In this document: one piece after another, positions 17,267 through 26,416 of the stretch
Numbering within the stretch: position 1 is the first letter of the stretch
How the letters are laid out: each line of letters begins with the position of its first letter
Source: JAAXVQ01 sp964604705
GTDB lineage: Bacteria; Oederibacteriota; JAAXVQ01
Reading direction: 5' to 3'
Assembly: GCA_964604705.1 (NCBI GenBank)
Contig: CAZSAP010000005.1
Coordinates: 124,001-188,000, forward strand
DNA length: 64,000 bases
Position numbers and translations under genes: made by a program
The notes under the pieces: model-generated
The model's input: only the letters and a program-made list of their open reading frames with translations
Database searches by the model: none
Told to the model about the DNA's origin: nothing

Positions 17267-17806
17267 ATGCTCTTAACGTTTAATATTTTGGCTTTAACCG
17301 ACGACCCCACGGTTATGACGGTGGCGGTTCCGGCTCGGGAATTGGATTTAGATTCGGATATGGCCTTGGACGGCCCGGCGCAGGTACGGGTTGAGCTTCA
17401 GCGTCTGGGAGAGAAGATTCATATCCGGGGAACGTTGGAAGCCAAGGTCCAATTGGCGTGTGCACGCTGTTTAAATGATTTCGTGTACGCGGTAAAGACT
17501 GACCTGGACTTGGTGGCCTTGCCGGCGGACAAAGAAAAACGCCCGTCGAAGGTGATCGAGGATAATCCTGAAGAGGAAGACACCTCGGTCATGGCGTATG
17601 AACACGATCAAGTGGAACTTTTGCCGGAAATTCGAAGTGCGTTGATTTTGGCTATTCCGATGAAGCCGCTGTGCGAGGAAACCTGTCCGGGATTGTGTCC
17701 GGAATGCGGACTGCGCATGGACGACACGCATCAGGCGCACGAGGAAGACCGGTCAGACAGTCCGTTTGCGCGAATAAAAAAAATATGGGAAAACCGAGCG
17801 AGCTAG
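17267..17806 (+). CDS. DUF177 (YceD-family) protein
   Basis: Member of the YceD/DUF177 family, found next to rpmF in most bacteria and linked in bacteria and plants to 23S rRNA metabolism. The mechanism is unknown. I start at the ATG at 17267 (179 residues), because the promoter's start site falls after the TTG at 17231. There is no clear ribosome-binding site, and the leader would be only about 14 bases. Features are a beta-rich N-terminal half, the conserved CARCLNDF motif, an acidic linker (DNPEEEDTSVM), and the C-terminal CEETCPGLCPECGLRMDD with a possible Cys metal site. rpmF follows after 49 bases. Confidence 0.85.
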   Translation: MLLTFNILALTDDPTVMTVAVPARELDLDSDMALDGPAQVRVELQRLGEKIHIRGTLEAKVQLACARCLNDFVYAVKTDLDLVALPADKEKRPSKVIEDNPEEEDTSVMAYEHDQVELLPEIRSALILAIPMKPLCEETCPGLCPECGLRMDDTHQAHEEDRSDSPFARIKKIWENRAS

Positions 17807-17855
17807 GCTTTGGTGCCAATCACGCTAACGGTTGAACTTGTAGGAGGAAACTACC

Positions 17856-18038
17856 ATGGCAAATCCTAAACGCAGATTTTCGAAAGCACGCACGATGAAA
17901 CGGCGCTCCCAGTGGAAAATTTCGGGAGTGAACGTCTCGGTGTGTCCGCAATGTCATCAGGTGAAGCAGCCGCACTGCCTTTGCCCGAATTGCGGTTTTT
18001 ATCGCGGTAAAGAAGTCGTCAATCCGGAAAACGTTTAA
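17856..18038 (+). CDS. rpmF: 50S ribosomal protein L32
   Basis: 60-residue ribosomal protein. The N-terminus MANPKRRFSKARTMKRRSQW is typical. A four-Cys zinc ribbon follows (CPQC then CPNCG, residues 33-50), so this is the zinc-binding form. GTAGGAGG lies 7 bases upstream of the ATG. It lies between DUF177 and plsX, the usual arrangement that links ribosome and lipid synthesis genes. Confidence 0.97.
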   Translation: MANPKRRFSKARTMKRRSQWKISGVNVSVCPQCHQVKQPHCLCPNCGFYRGKEVVNPENV

Positions 18039-18069
18039 TTTAACTAGTCCAAAGGAACGGTGACTTAGC

Positions 18070-19086
18070 GTGCGCATTGCAGTCGATGGAATGGGCGGGG
18101 ATAAAGGTCCCAGTACAGTTGTAACCGGAACTGTGGATGCAGTGAACCAAGATCCGGAATTGACGGTTCTGCTGGTGGGTCAGCAGGATGTGTTGAACGC
18201 CGAACTCGCCAAAATGAAATACAATCCGAAGCAGATAGAAGTTCATCACGCTGAGGAAGAAATCACCATGGAGGATCATCCGGCGGTGGTTGTGCGGCAA
18301 AAACGGAATTCGTCTTTGCACGTGGCCAACCGTTTGGTCAAAAATGGTGAGGCGGTGGCTGTATTTACCGCCGGAAATACGGGCGCGGCCATGGCGGTTT
18401 CGCTGTTGGTGCTCGGGCGTATTCCCGGTATCGTGCGGCCGGCGTTGTTGATTGATTTTCCTTCCAATGGGCCTGCGGGATACACCAGCATCATTGACGT
18501 GGGCGCCAATGCGGACTGCAAGCCGAAAATGTTGGCCCAGTTTGCGGTTATGGCGGATATGTATTCGCGTCATGTACGCGGCGTGGCCAATCCTCGGGTG
18601 GGGTTGCTTTCTCTAGGCGAAGAGGACAGCAAGGGCAATGAATTGGTTCATGAAACGCGCGAACTGATGAAAAGCCTTAAGTTAAACTACATTGGCAATG
18701 TCGAAGGTCAGGATGTGGTCAATGGTAAAACCGAAGTCGTTGTCTGCGATGGGTTCACCGGTAATGTTATTTTGAAATTCGGCACCGGTTTGGCCAAGTT
18801 GATCGTGGATGCCATCAAACAAGAAATGGTCAGCAATGGGTGGTTGGCTAAAATTGCCGCCGGCTTCATGCTGCCTGTGATTCGTAAATTTTTCCGTCGC
18901 CTTGACTATAAGGAAACCGGTGGAGCCCCCTTACTGGGTGTCGCGGGTATTTCTACCATTGGGCATGGAAAATCAGACTCAAAAGCCATCAAAAATGCCA
19001 TTTTCCAAGCCAAGAAATTTGGCGCCAGCAATTTAAACCAACATATTGAAGAAGCATTAAAACAAAACGGGGTTGCCGAGCTGTGA
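18070..19086 (+). CDS. plsX: Phosphate acyltransferase PlsX
   Basis: Converts acyl-ACP to acyl-phosphate for phospholipid synthesis, as a peripheral membrane enzyme. It is 338 residues, normal length. The N-terminal RIAVDGMGGDKGPSTVV is diagnostic. Further motifs are VFTAGNTGAAMA, LIDFPSNGPAGY, LLSLGEEDSKGNE, VCDGFTGNVILKF and GGAPLLGVAGISTIGHGKSD. The GTG start at 18070 is 31 bases after rpmF. Its stop overlaps the fabH start (GTGA), so the two are translationally coupled. Confidence 0.96.
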   Translation: MRIAVDGMGGDKGPSTVVTGTVDAVNQDPELTVLLVGQQDVLNAELAKMKYNPKQIEVHHAEEEITMEDHPAVVVRQKRNSSLHVANRLVKNGEAVAVFTAGNTGAAMAVSLLVLGRIPGIVRPALLIDFPSNGPAGYTSIIDVGANADCKPKMLAQFAVMADMYSRHVRGVANPRVGLLSLGEEDSKGNELVHETRELMKSLKLNYIGNVEGQDVVNGKTEVVVCDGFTGNVILKFGTGLAKLIVDAIKQEMVSNGWLAKIAAGFMLPVIRKFFRRLDYKETGGAPLLGVAGISTIGHGKSDSKAIKNAIFQAKKFGASNLNQHIEEALKQNGVAEL

Positions 19087-20072
19087 CCTTGAAACGTCGG
19101 GTCGGCATTTCCGGAGTGGGATTTTATGTTCCTGAACGCGTGGTTACCAACTTTGATTTGGAAAAAAGTTTGGACACCACCGACGAATGGATTCAAACCC
19201 GTACAGGTATTCGGGAACGGCGCATTGCCGCTCCGGATCAAGCGGCTTCAGATTTGGGCGTTTTGGCAGCCAAGCAAGCCTTGGAGGATGCCAAGCTTTC
19301 ACCTGAAAAAATAGACATGGTGATTGTGGCGACAGCCTCACCGGATATGGTGTTTCCGGCCACAGCCTGCATTATTCAAGATAAAGTCGGTGCGACCAAC
19401 GCGGGTGCGTTTGATTTAACGGCTGTTTGTTCGGGCTTTCCGTACGCCTTGACGACAGGGGCTCAGATGATTGCGGCGGGCCAAGCCGAACATGTTTTGG
19501 TGGTGGCTACGGAAAAGTTTTCCAGCCTTTTGGATTGGCAGGATCGCTCCACCTGTGTGTTGATGGGGGACGGAGCCGGCGCCGTTGTGCTTTCCGCGGA
19601 TACCACGCAAGGTGAGATTTTGACCAGCATTCTTGGGGCCGACGGCTCCGGGATTGACCAATTGTGCGTACCGGCCGGTGGTTCAGCCCAGCCTACCTCG
19701 CATGAGACGATTGATCAACGGCAACATTTCATGAAGATGAACGGACCGGAGATTTACAAATTCGGTGCCAAAATTATCGGGGAATGTGTGGAGCAAGCTC
19801 TGGCGAAGGCCAATTTAACCGAACATGATTTGGATTTACTGGTGCCACATCAAGCCAACATCCGGATTATTCAATCTGCGGCCAAGCGCTTCAATCTTTC
19901 CATGGAAAAAATTGTCGTTAACATTGATCGTTACAGCAATACCTCGGCCGCCTCAATTCCGATTGCTTTAGCCGAGGCCAAGCAGACCGGGAGGCTTAAA
20001 CCCGGCATGGTGATTGCCTTGGTCGGATTTGGCGCGGGGTTGACCTGGGGCTCGGTCTTGATCCGCTGGTAA
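19083..20072 (+). CDS. fabH: 3-oxoacyl-ACP synthase III
   Basis: Condenses acetyl-CoA with malonyl-ACP to start fatty acid chains. It is 329 residues from a GTG start overlapping plsX by 4 bases. The catalytic triad is visible: Cys116 in TAVCSGFPYAL, His in VPHQANIRII and Asn in DRYSNTSAASIP. The substrate Arg/Trp region DEWIQTRTGIRERR and the C-terminal VGFGAGLTWGS are also present. Chain-primer preference (acetyl or branched) cannot be read from the sequence. Confidence 0.96.
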   Translation: MTLKRRVGISGVGFYVPERVVTNFDLEKSLDTTDEWIQTRTGIRERRIAAPDQAASDLGVLAAKQALEDAKLSPEKIDMVIVATASPDMVFPATACIIQDKVGATNAGAFDLTAVCSGFPYALTTGAQMIAAGQAEHVLVVATEKFSSLLDWQDRSTCVLMGDGAGAVVLSADTTQGEILTSILGADGSGIDQLCVPAGGSAQPTSHETIDQRQHFMKMNGPEIYKFGAKIIGECVEQALAKANLTEHDLDLLVPHQANIRIIQSAAKRFNLSMEKIVVNIDRYSNTSAASIPIALAEAKQTGRLKPGMVIALVGFGAGLTWGSVLIRW

Positions 20073-20100
20073 TACAACGGCGAAAGTGTAAGGAGTATAT

Positions 20101-21045
20101 ATGAAAAAGATTGGTTTGATTTTTCCCGGACAAGGATCACAAAGCGTGGGCATGGGGAAGGCGTTGTACGATGCTTTTCCAACAGCCCGTGAGGTTTTCG
20201 AAACCGCCAACCGTGTTTTAGGGTTGGATATAACCAAGATTATTTTTGAAGGTCCGGATACGGAATTAAATCGTACCGATGTCGCCCAACCGGCTTTGTT
20301 GACCGTGGAAGTGGCGGCTTGGAGGGCCTTGACCAGTCGTTGGTCAGCCCCGGTTGAGGCCTGCTTGGCAGCGGGGCATTCGTTGGGTGAGTATGCCGCG
20401 TGGGTGGCTGCGGGCGTACTGGACCTGGAAACGGCATTAAAGACGGTTCAAATCCGCGGACGCCTCATGCAGGATGCCGCCCAGAAGGTCCAAGGCGGGA
20501 TGGCGGCTATTTTGGGATCAACTCCCGAAGAGATTCGCGCCGTATGTCAGGCCGCGGATGCCGACGGAGCGGTCCAGCCGGCCAACTACAATTGTCCAGG
20601 GCAGGTTGTGATTTCAGGTTCCAATGAAGCACTCGAACGCTTTAAGGTTTTGGCGGCCGAGAAGAAAATGAAAGTAATGCCCTTGAAGGTCTCAGGACCC
20701 TTTCACTCGAAATTTATGCAAAGCGCCGGTGATGGTTTGGCCGAACATTTGAAACACATCGCATTTGCCGTTCCAACGTTTCCGGTCGTGGCCAATGTCA
20801 CCGCCGATCTTGTGGGTCAGGTTACCGAGGTGCCCTCGCTTTTGGTTCAGCAGGTTTCGGGCTCGGTGCGTTGGGAAGAATCGGTACAACGCATGGCGGC
20901 ACTAGGTGTGGATACAGTCATTGAATTGGGTCCGGGCAAGGTTTTGCGTGGGCTGATTAAGAAGATCGCTCCGGATATGAAAGCGTACGGTGCGTTTTCG
21001 GCTGAAGAGATTGAACAAGTGGTTCAGGAAGTGACTTTTTCGTAG
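20101..21045 (+). CDS. fabD: Malonyl-CoA:ACP transacylase
   Basis: Loads malonyl groups onto acyl carrier protein. It is 314 residues. Motifs in order are IFPGQGSQSVGMG at the N-terminus, the nucleophile Ser94 in AGHSLGEYAA, the substrate Arg in QIRGRLMQDA, the catalytic His in VSGPFHSKFM, and ELGPGKVLRGLIKK near the end. GTAAGGAGT lies upstream. It follows fabH by 28 bases in the fatty-acid cluster. Confidence 0.96.
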   Translation: MKKIGLIFPGQGSQSVGMGKALYDAFPTAREVFETANRVLGLDITKIIFEGPDTELNRTDVAQPALLTVEVAAWRALTSRWSAPVEACLAAGHSLGEYAAWVAAGVLDLETALKTVQIRGRLMQDAAQKVQGGMAAILGSTPEEIRAVCQAADADGAVQPANYNCPGQVVISGSNEALERFKVLAAEKKMKVMPLKVSGPFHSKFMQSAGDGLAEHLKHIAFAVPTFPVVANVTADLVGQVTEVPSLLVQQVSGSVRWEESVQRMAALGVDTVIELGPGKVLRGLIKKIAPDMKAYGAFSAEEIEQVVQEVTFS

Positions 21046-21087
21046 GCCCAACACCTACTATTTATTTTTGCTCAAGGAGGATTTTCA

Positions 21088-21831
21088 ATGGATTTGAAAG
21101 GCAAAGTAGCCTTGGTCACGGGTGGAGCGCAAGGTATCGGACGTTCCATTGCCAAGGAATTGGCAATGGCAGGTGCGGATCTGGCTTTGGCCGATATTAA
21201 TTTGGCACGTGTTGAGGAAACGGCTGCAGCTTTGGCCCAAGAGACCGGGTGTAAGGCTATCGGTGTGAAAATGGATGTTTCGAACATCGCCGATGCGGAA
21301 GAGGGAGTTAAAAAAACGGTTGACAAATACGGTCGCCTCGATATATTGGTCAATAACGCGGGGGTTACCCGCGATGGTTTGATCATGCGCATGAGCGATG
21401 CAGATTGGGATTTGGTCATTGCCATCAATCTCAAGGGTACGTTTAACTGCATTAAAGCGGTCACGCGCGGTATGTTGAAGCAGAAATCGGGGCGCATTGT
21501 GAACATTGCCTCGGTGGTCGGATTGATGGGCAACGCCGGACAAGCAAACTACTCCGCCAGCAAAGCTGGCGTCATTGGTTTAACCAAAACCACGGCCAAG
21601 GAACTAGCCTCGCGCGGCATCACAGTAAATGCGGTGGCTCCGGGTTTTATTAAAACCGCAATGACCGATGCCCTCTCCGATGAAGCCAAACAAAATCTGC
21701 AACGCCTGATTCCTTTGGGGCGTTTGGGCGAAGCAGAAGATGTCGCCAAGGCCGTTTTGTTCCTGGCCTCGGACGAAGCCGCCTATATCACGGGTCAAGT
21801 GTTGACCGTGGATGGCGGTATGGTCATGTAA
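21088..21831 (+). CDS. fabG: 3-oxoacyl-ACP reductase
   Basis: NADPH-dependent reduction of 3-oxoacyl-ACP in fatty acid elongation. It is a 247-residue short-chain dehydrogenase with the cofactor motif TGGAQGIGRS (residues 11-20), NNAG at 89-92, the catalytic Ser142 and YSASK with Tyr155 and Lys159. The C-terminus YITGQVLTVDGGMVM is typical of FabG. CAAGGAGGA lies 8 bases before the ATG. Its place between fabD and acpP supports the assignment over other dehydrogenases. Confidence 0.96.
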   Translation: MDLKGKVALVTGGAQGIGRSIAKELAMAGADLALADINLARVEETAAALAQETGCKAIGVKMDVSNIADAEEGVKKTVDKYGRLDILVNNAGVTRDGLIMRMSDADWDLVIAINLKGTFNCIKAVTRGMLKQKSGRIVNIASVVGLMGNAGQANYSASKAGVIGLTKTTAKELASRGITVNAVAPGFIKTAMTDALSDEAKQNLQRLIPLGRLGEAEDVAKAVLFLASDEAAYITGQVLTVDGGMVM

Positions 21832-21836
21832 CTATC

Positions 21837-21875
21837 GCTTCTGACGGCAAGACACTTGCGAGTGGTGTCAGAAGC
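21837..21875 (+). other. Hairpin between fabG and acpP
   Basis: GCTTCTGAC (21837-21845) pairs exactly with GTCAGAAGC (21867-21875), with further pairing inside. No T-run follows, so it looks more like a transcript-processing or stabilising stem than a terminator. It could allow acpP to be expressed at a different level from fabG. Confidence 0.5.
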
Positions 21876-21927
21876 TTGTGGTCGTAACATGCTGTACACA
21901 CATTAAACGTAAGGAGGTGACAGAAGA

Positions 21928-22173
21928 GTGGCGTTAGAAGACAAGGTAAAAGAAATCATTGTTGATCAGCTGGGTGTGGATGCAGATGAGGTGACTCCGG
22001 AAGCGTCGTTTATTGACGATTTGGGCGCTGATTCGCTCGACACCGTGGAGTTGGTGATGGCCCTGGAAGAGGAATTCAACATGGAAATTCCTGATGAAGA
22101 GGCCGAGAAGATCAAGAGCGTTGGCGATGCGATTGAGTACATTAAGTCGCATGCCAATGTCGCGCAGGCCTAA
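21928..22173 (+). CDS. acpP: Acyl carrier protein
   Basis: 81-residue acidic helical carrier for fatty acid intermediates. Ser36 in LGADSLDTVELVMALEEEF is the phosphopantetheine site. The GTG start has an excellent TAAGGAGGTGA 9 bases upstream. It is preceded by a hairpin and followed by a strong terminator, so a short abundant acpP transcript is likely in addition to any read-through to fabF. Confidence 0.97.
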   Translation: MALEDKVKEIIVDQLGVDADEVTPEASFIDDLGADSLDTVELVMALEEEFNMEIPDEEAEKIKSVGDAIEYIKSHANVAQA

Positions 22174-22200
22174 GTTTTGGCAATCGCGCAGTACCGAAAA

Positions 22201-22237
22201 TCCCCCGCCCGCGGAAACGTTGGCGGGGGACTTTTTA
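22201..22237 (+). terminator. Rho-independent terminator after acpP
   Basis: TCCCCCGCC (22201-22209) pairs perfectly with GGCGGGGGA (22222-22230), followed by CTTTTT. It separates acpP from fabF. Confidence 0.85.
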
Positions 22238-22314
22238 CTCAATCATACGCGTCTACGAACGTGTTGAGACTTTTAAGCGCTGCGGCGCAGGGTTGATCTT
22301 TCAGGAGGTAAGCT

Positions 22315-23559
22315 ATGTCAAAGCGGCGGGTCGTGGTGACCGGCCTGGGTGCGATCACGCCCCTGGGAAATTCAGTGGAAGAATTTTGGAACAATGCGAC
22401 GGCCGGGAAATCCGGTATCGGTCCAATTACCCATTTTGATATTACACAATTTGATTCCAAAATCGCCGGAGAGGTACGGAATTTTGATCCGTCTTCCATG
22501 ATTGACCGGAAAGAAGTTCGCCACATGGACCTGTTTGTCCAATACACCATTTTGGCGGCGAAGGAAGCACTGATACATTCCGGATTGGATATGGAGAAGG
22601 CCAATCGTGAGCGCATCGGTGCGATCATTGGTTCCGGGATCGGCGGTATTAGCCGGTTGGAGGAACAGCACGAGATTCTGGTCAAGAAAGGCCCGAATCG
22701 CTGCTCGCCCTTCCTGATTCCGATGATGATTCCCAACATTGCTGCCGGTCATTTGGCCATCAAGCTTGGCTTGGAAGGCCCCAACGGATGTACGGTGACG
22801 GCGTGTGCTTCGGGCAACAGTGCTCTGGCAGATGCCACCCGCTGGATCCAGTACGGGGATGCGGACGTCATGTTCGCAGGCGGCGCTGAATCCGCCATTT
22901 GCGGGACAGCGGTAGCCGGGTTCTGTGCGGCCAAAGCCTTGTCGGTGCGCAACGATGATCCGACGCATGCCTCACGCCCCTTTGATAAAGATCGTGACGG
23001 GTTTGTCATTGGTGAAGGTGCAGGCGTGGTGGTGTTGGAATCGCTGGAGTATGCTCAAGCGCGCGGCGCCAAGATCTTGGCGGAAATTGTGGGCATTGGG
23101 CAGTCGGACGATGCGTATCACATCACCGCACCGCATCCTGAGGGAGCGGGCGCTGCCCGCGCCATGCTCAATGCATTGCGCGACGGCGGCATCACCCCCG
23201 ATCAGGTAAACTACATCAATGCGCATGGAACCTCGACCGGCTTGGGGGATATTGGCGAAACCAAAGCCATCAAGCGCGTGTTCGGGGACCTGGCTTATAA
23301 AATTCCGATTTCATCGACCAAGTCGATGGTAGGGCATTGCTTGGGTGCGGCCGGCGGCATTGAATTCATTGCCGTGGTGAAGTCGATCCTGGATCAGAAG
23401 ATTCATCCGACCGCCAACTTGGACAATCCGGATCCGGAATGCGATTTGGATTATGTTCCGAAAGTGGCGCGGAATGTTAAAGTCACCTATGCACTTTCAA
23501 ATTCATTTGGGTTCGGCGGACACAACGCTTCGGTGTTGGTCAAGCGTTTCGAACCCTAG
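22315..23559 (+). CDS. fabF: 3-oxoacyl-ACP synthase II
   Basis: Elongating condensing enzyme of fatty acid synthesis. It is 414 residues. The catalytic residues are Cys164 in TVTACASGNSALADA and the two His in NAHGTSTGLGD and VGHCLGAAGG. The C-terminal NSFGFGGHNASVLVKRF is typical. TCAGGAGGTAAGC lies just upstream of the ATG. It follows acpP as in most genomes and is followed by rnc after 17 bases. Confidence 0.96.
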   Translation: MSKRRVVVTGLGAITPLGNSVEEFWNNATAGKSGIGPITHFDITQFDSKIAGEVRNFDPSSMIDRKEVRHMDLFVQYTILAAKEALIHSGLDMEKANRERIGAIIGSGIGGISRLEEQHEILVKKGPNRCSPFLIPMMIPNIAAGHLAIKLGLEGPNGCTVTACASGNSALADATRWIQYGDADVMFAGGAESAICGTAVAGFCAAKALSVRNDDPTHASRPFDKDRDGFVIGEGAGVVVLESLEYAQARGAKILAEIVGIGQSDDAYHITAPHPEGAGAARAMLNALRDGGITPDQVNYINAHGTSTGLGDIGETKAIKRVFGDLAYKIPISSTKSMVGHCLGAAGGIEFIAVVKSILDQKIHPTANLDNPDPECDLDYVPKVARNVKVTYALSNSFGFGGHNASVLVKRFEP

Positions 23560-23576
23560 TTGGGATATCACGCTCT

Positions 23577-24305
23577 ATGGCCACCGTGGGGCATGACGCC
23601 CAGGTAAAGGAATTTATCCGTACCCTGGGTGCCACGACCACGCAATGGCAGGTGTTTAAGGCCGCATTGACACACGGCTCGTGTTTGAATGAGTGTGCGC
23701 CTGAAGAGGCCGATCGCATTGAGGCCAATGAACGTTTGGAGTTTCTCGGCGATGCCGTGCTGGGTCTTATCATCGCCGAGCATTTGTATGTGCGTTTGCC
23801 GGGACATCCGGAAGGTCAGTTGTCCAAGGCCAAGGCACGTTTGGTTTCGGCGGAAATTTTGGCCCGCTATGCCCGTCGACTGGGGTTGGGCGAGTTGATC
23901 CTTCTCGGCAGGGGTGAAGAGCTAACCGGGGGGCGACAGCGGGATTCCATTTTGGCCAATGCGCTTGAAGCGGTGATCGGGGCTTGGTTTTTAACCGCAG
24001 GGTTGGATCCTGTACGCGGATTTGTACTCTCGCTTTGGGAAGATGAGTTTGAACAGGAACTGCTGAAACCCGGAGATACCGATTATAAATCCCTGCTTCA
24101 GGAGTGGAGCCAAAAGCTCAAACAGGAATTACCCACGTACAATGTAGAACGCATTCACGGTCCGGACCACAATCGGATGTACGAACTTTCCGTGTCGCTG
24201 GCTGGACGGGAATATGGACGCGGCACGGGCCGCAGTAAGAAAGAAGCGGCACAAATTGCGGCCGCGCAGGCGTTGGCTATATTAAAAACAGAAATTTCCA
24301 AATAA
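23577..24305 (+). CDS. rnc: Ribonuclease III
   Basis: Cleaves double-stranded RNA in rRNA and mRNA processing. It is 242 residues. The catalytic domain has the signature NERLEFLGDAVLGLIIAEHL and the later Asp/Glu residues in RDSILANALEAVIGAWFL. The C-terminal double-stranded RNA-binding domain (about 165-240) shows YKSLLQEWSQ and GRSKKEAAQIAAAQAL. The fabF-rnc linkage is widespread. The start lacks a strong ribosome-binding site and lies 17 bases after fabF, so coupling to fabF translation is likely. Confidence 0.95.
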   Translation: MATVGHDAQVKEFIRTLGATTTQWQVFKAALTHGSCLNECAPEEADRIEANERLEFLGDAVLGLIIAEHLYVRLPGHPEGQLSKAKARLVSAEILARYARRLGLGELILLGRGEELTGGRQRDSILANALEAVIGAWFLTAGLDPVRGFVLSLWEDEFEQELLKPGDTDYKSLLQEWSQKLKQELPTYNVERIHGPDHNRMYELSVSLAGREYGRGTGRSKKEAAQIAAAQALAILKTEISK

Positions 24306-24316
24306 GGGGAGGAAGC

Positions 24317-25477
24317 ATGAATTATTTCTTGACCGAAGAACAAAAGATGATCGTGGAAACATCACGGCAATTGGCCCAGACAAAGATCAAGCCGGTACGC
24401 CAGAAGTACGATGAAGAAGGGCATTTTCCCTGGGACATCGTTAAGGAAATGGCGGCTGCGGACTTGATGGGGTTATATATTCCGGAAGCCTACGGCGGGA
24501 TGGGCGGTGGTATTTTTGCCTTGGTCTTGGCCGTAGAAGAACTCTCGAAGGTGTGCGGTGGCATTTCGCTGGCCATGGCCGCGACCGCTTTGGGTACGTT
24601 CCCGATCTTGTTGTTCGGAAATGAAGAACAGAAGCAAAAATATCTGCCGGATATTGCTTCCGGTAAGAAGCTGGCCGCTTTCGGGTTGACCGAAGCCGGA
24701 GCTGGCTCGGATGCAGGCAACATGCAAACCACGGCTGTGAAAGACGGCGATCATTACATCTTGAACGGAACCAAGCAGTGGATCACCAACGGCGGTGAGG
24801 CCGAGACCTACTCGATTATTGCCATGACCAACAAGGCCAAGGGCAGCCGCGGCGCCACGGCGTTTATCGTGGAAAAAGGCACCCCGGGTTTTGAATTCGG
24901 TAAGAAGGAAGACAAGATGGGTATTCGTGCCTCGGCGACACGCGAATTGATTTTCAACAATTGCCGCGTGCCAGCGAAGAACATGTTGGGCAAAGAAGGT
25001 GCCGGGTTCATCGTCGCCGTGAATACGCTGTATTGTTCGCGTCCGGGTGTGGCTGCGCAGGCGTTGGGCATTGCCGCCGGTGCGTTGGATGAAGCGGTGA
25101 CCTATGCCCGTCAACGTGTCCAGTTTGGTCAGCCGATTTCCAGCATTCAAGCCGTTCAGCACATGTTGGCCGATATGGCCACGGAAACCGAAGCGGCTCG
25201 CGCCTTGGTCTATGCCACGGCTCGCACCATTGACGGTGGCGAAAAGAATTTCGCCAAGGCTTCTGCCATGTCGAAACTGTTTGCTTCGGATGTCGCCATG
25301 CGCGTCACCACCGATGCGGTTCAGGTCATGGCCGGTTACGGGTACATGAAGGAATATCCGGTCGAGAAGATGATGCGCGATGCAAAGATCACGCAAATTT
25401 ATGAAGGCACCAATCAGATTCAGCGCAATGAAATTGCGTTGCAATTGATCAAAGAAGCGGCTGCGGCCAGCAAATAA
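24317..25477 (+). CDS. Acyl-CoA dehydrogenase (short/medium-chain type)
   Basis: FAD enzyme that introduces the 2,3 double bond in acyl-CoA and passes electrons to electron-transfer flavoprotein. It is 386 residues with the order of family motifs: FLTEEQKMIVETSRQLA, AFGLTEAGAGSDAGNMQTTA (FAD contact), ITNGGEAE, GIRASATRELIFNNCRVP, QFGQPISSIQAVQHMLADM and the C-terminal QIYEGTNQIQRNEIA, whose Glu is the catalytic base of short-chain dehydrogenases. EtfB and EtfA follow directly, so this is a complete oxidation-electron transfer unit. It is most like butyryl-CoA dehydrogenases, but the direction in vivo cannot be decided here. Confidence 0.94.
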   Translation: MNYFLTEEQKMIVETSRQLAQTKIKPVRQKYDEEGHFPWDIVKEMAAADLMGLYIPEAYGGMGGGIFALVLAVEELSKVCGGISLAMAATALGTFPILLFGNEEQKQKYLPDIASGKKLAAFGLTEAGAGSDAGNMQTTAVKDGDHYILNGTKQWITNGGEAETYSIIAMTNKAKGSRGATAFIVEKGTPGFEFGKKEDKMGIRASATRELIFNNCRVPAKNMLGKEGAGFIVAVNTLYCSRPGVAAQALGIAAGALDEAVTYARQRVQFGQPISSIQAVQHMLADMATETEAARALVYATARTIDGGEKNFAKASAMSKLFASDVAMRVTTDAVQVMAGYGYMKEYPVEKMMRDAKITQIYEGTNQIQRNEIALQLIKEAAAASK

Positions 25478-25558
25478 GTCTTACGAAGCAACCAAGCCTC
25501 GTGCGGATGCTGGATGCATGCGCTGAACCGGGGCAAGGACAAGGAGAAAGGAACAGAT

Positions 25559-26350
25559 ATGAATATCATTGTGTTGATTAAGCAAGTGGTGGCAGCCACC
25601 AGTGCCAAAATCAATCCTGAAACCGGAACGTTGATTCGTGACGGTGTGGAAAATATTCTCAACCCGTTTGACGAGTATGCTGTTGAAGAAGGATTGCGCC
25701 TGAAGGAAAAATTGGGCGGCAAAGTTACGGTTGTAACCATGGGCCCACCGCAAGCAGTCGAAGCCATTCGCAAGGCCATTGGTATGGGTGTGGACGATGG
25801 CATTTTGGTCTCCGACAGGGCGTTGGCCGGTTCGGATACCTGGGCTACAGCCTATGCCTTGTCACAGGTGATCAAGAAAATCGGAGATTACCAGCTCATC
25901 ATCACCGGCAAACAGGCTGTGGACGGAGATACCGCACAGGTGGGACCGGAAGTGGCCGAGTGCCTGAATATTCCCATGATCACTTGGGTACGTAAGATTG
26001 AAGACATCACCGAAACCAGCATTCGGGCGGAACGCTTGATGGAAGATGGTTACGATGTGCTTGAATCATCGCTGCCGGCGTTGATCAGTGTGGTCAAGGA
26101 GATCAACGAGCCGCGCCTGGAGTCCCTTAAAGGGAAAATGCGCGCGAAGAAATACGAGCCGCTCAAGTGGGGCGTGGAAGATATGCCGGGGTTTGATGTG
26201 GCTCAAGTAGGCTTGAAAGGCTCGCCGACCCGTGTGAAGAAAACCTTCACACCTCAGCGTCAGTATAAGGCCACCATGCTTTCAGGCACGCCTGCCGCCA
26301 TGGCGGCTGAAGTGGTAGTGAAAATTAAGGAAATGAATATCATTAAGTAG
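25559..26350 (+). CDS. etfB: Electron transfer flavoprotein subunit beta
   Basis: Takes electrons from acyl-CoA dehydrogenase as a heterodimer with EtfA. I start at the ATG at 25559 (263 residues), which has AAGGAGAAAGGAAC upstream and begins with the family sequence MNIIVLIKQVV. Motifs are NPFDEYAVEEGLRLKE and the AMP/flavin-binding GKQAVDGDTAQVGPEVAE. The following ITWVRKIEDI and the LPALISVVKEINEPRLESLKGKM segment are typical. I did not find features that would settle whether it bifurcates electrons. Confidence 0.95.
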   Translation: MNIIVLIKQVVAATSAKINPETGTLIRDGVENILNPFDEYAVEEGLRLKEKLGGKVTVVTMGPPQAVEAIRKAIGMGVDDGILVSDRALAGSDTWATAYALSQVIKKIGDYQLIITGKQAVDGDTAQVGPEVAECLNIPMITWVRKIEDITETSIRAERLMEDGYDVLESSLPALISVVKEINEPRLESLKGKMRAKKYEPLKWGVEDMPGFDVAQVGLKGSPTRVKKTFTPQRQYKATMLSGTPAAMAAEVVVKIKEMNIIK

Positions 26351-26416
26351 GTTTAAACTTGAACGGCTGCTCAGGGAACGGCTTGAGTGGACTGAATGAG
26401 GAGGAACTGGAAATTC

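Noticed and set aside
24473..25444. 323-codon open frame on the minus strand inside the acyl-CoA dehydrogenase gene
   Set aside because: It lies wholly antisense to a clear enzyme gene, has no family motifs or ribosome-binding site, and is explained by the codon bias of the sense gene.
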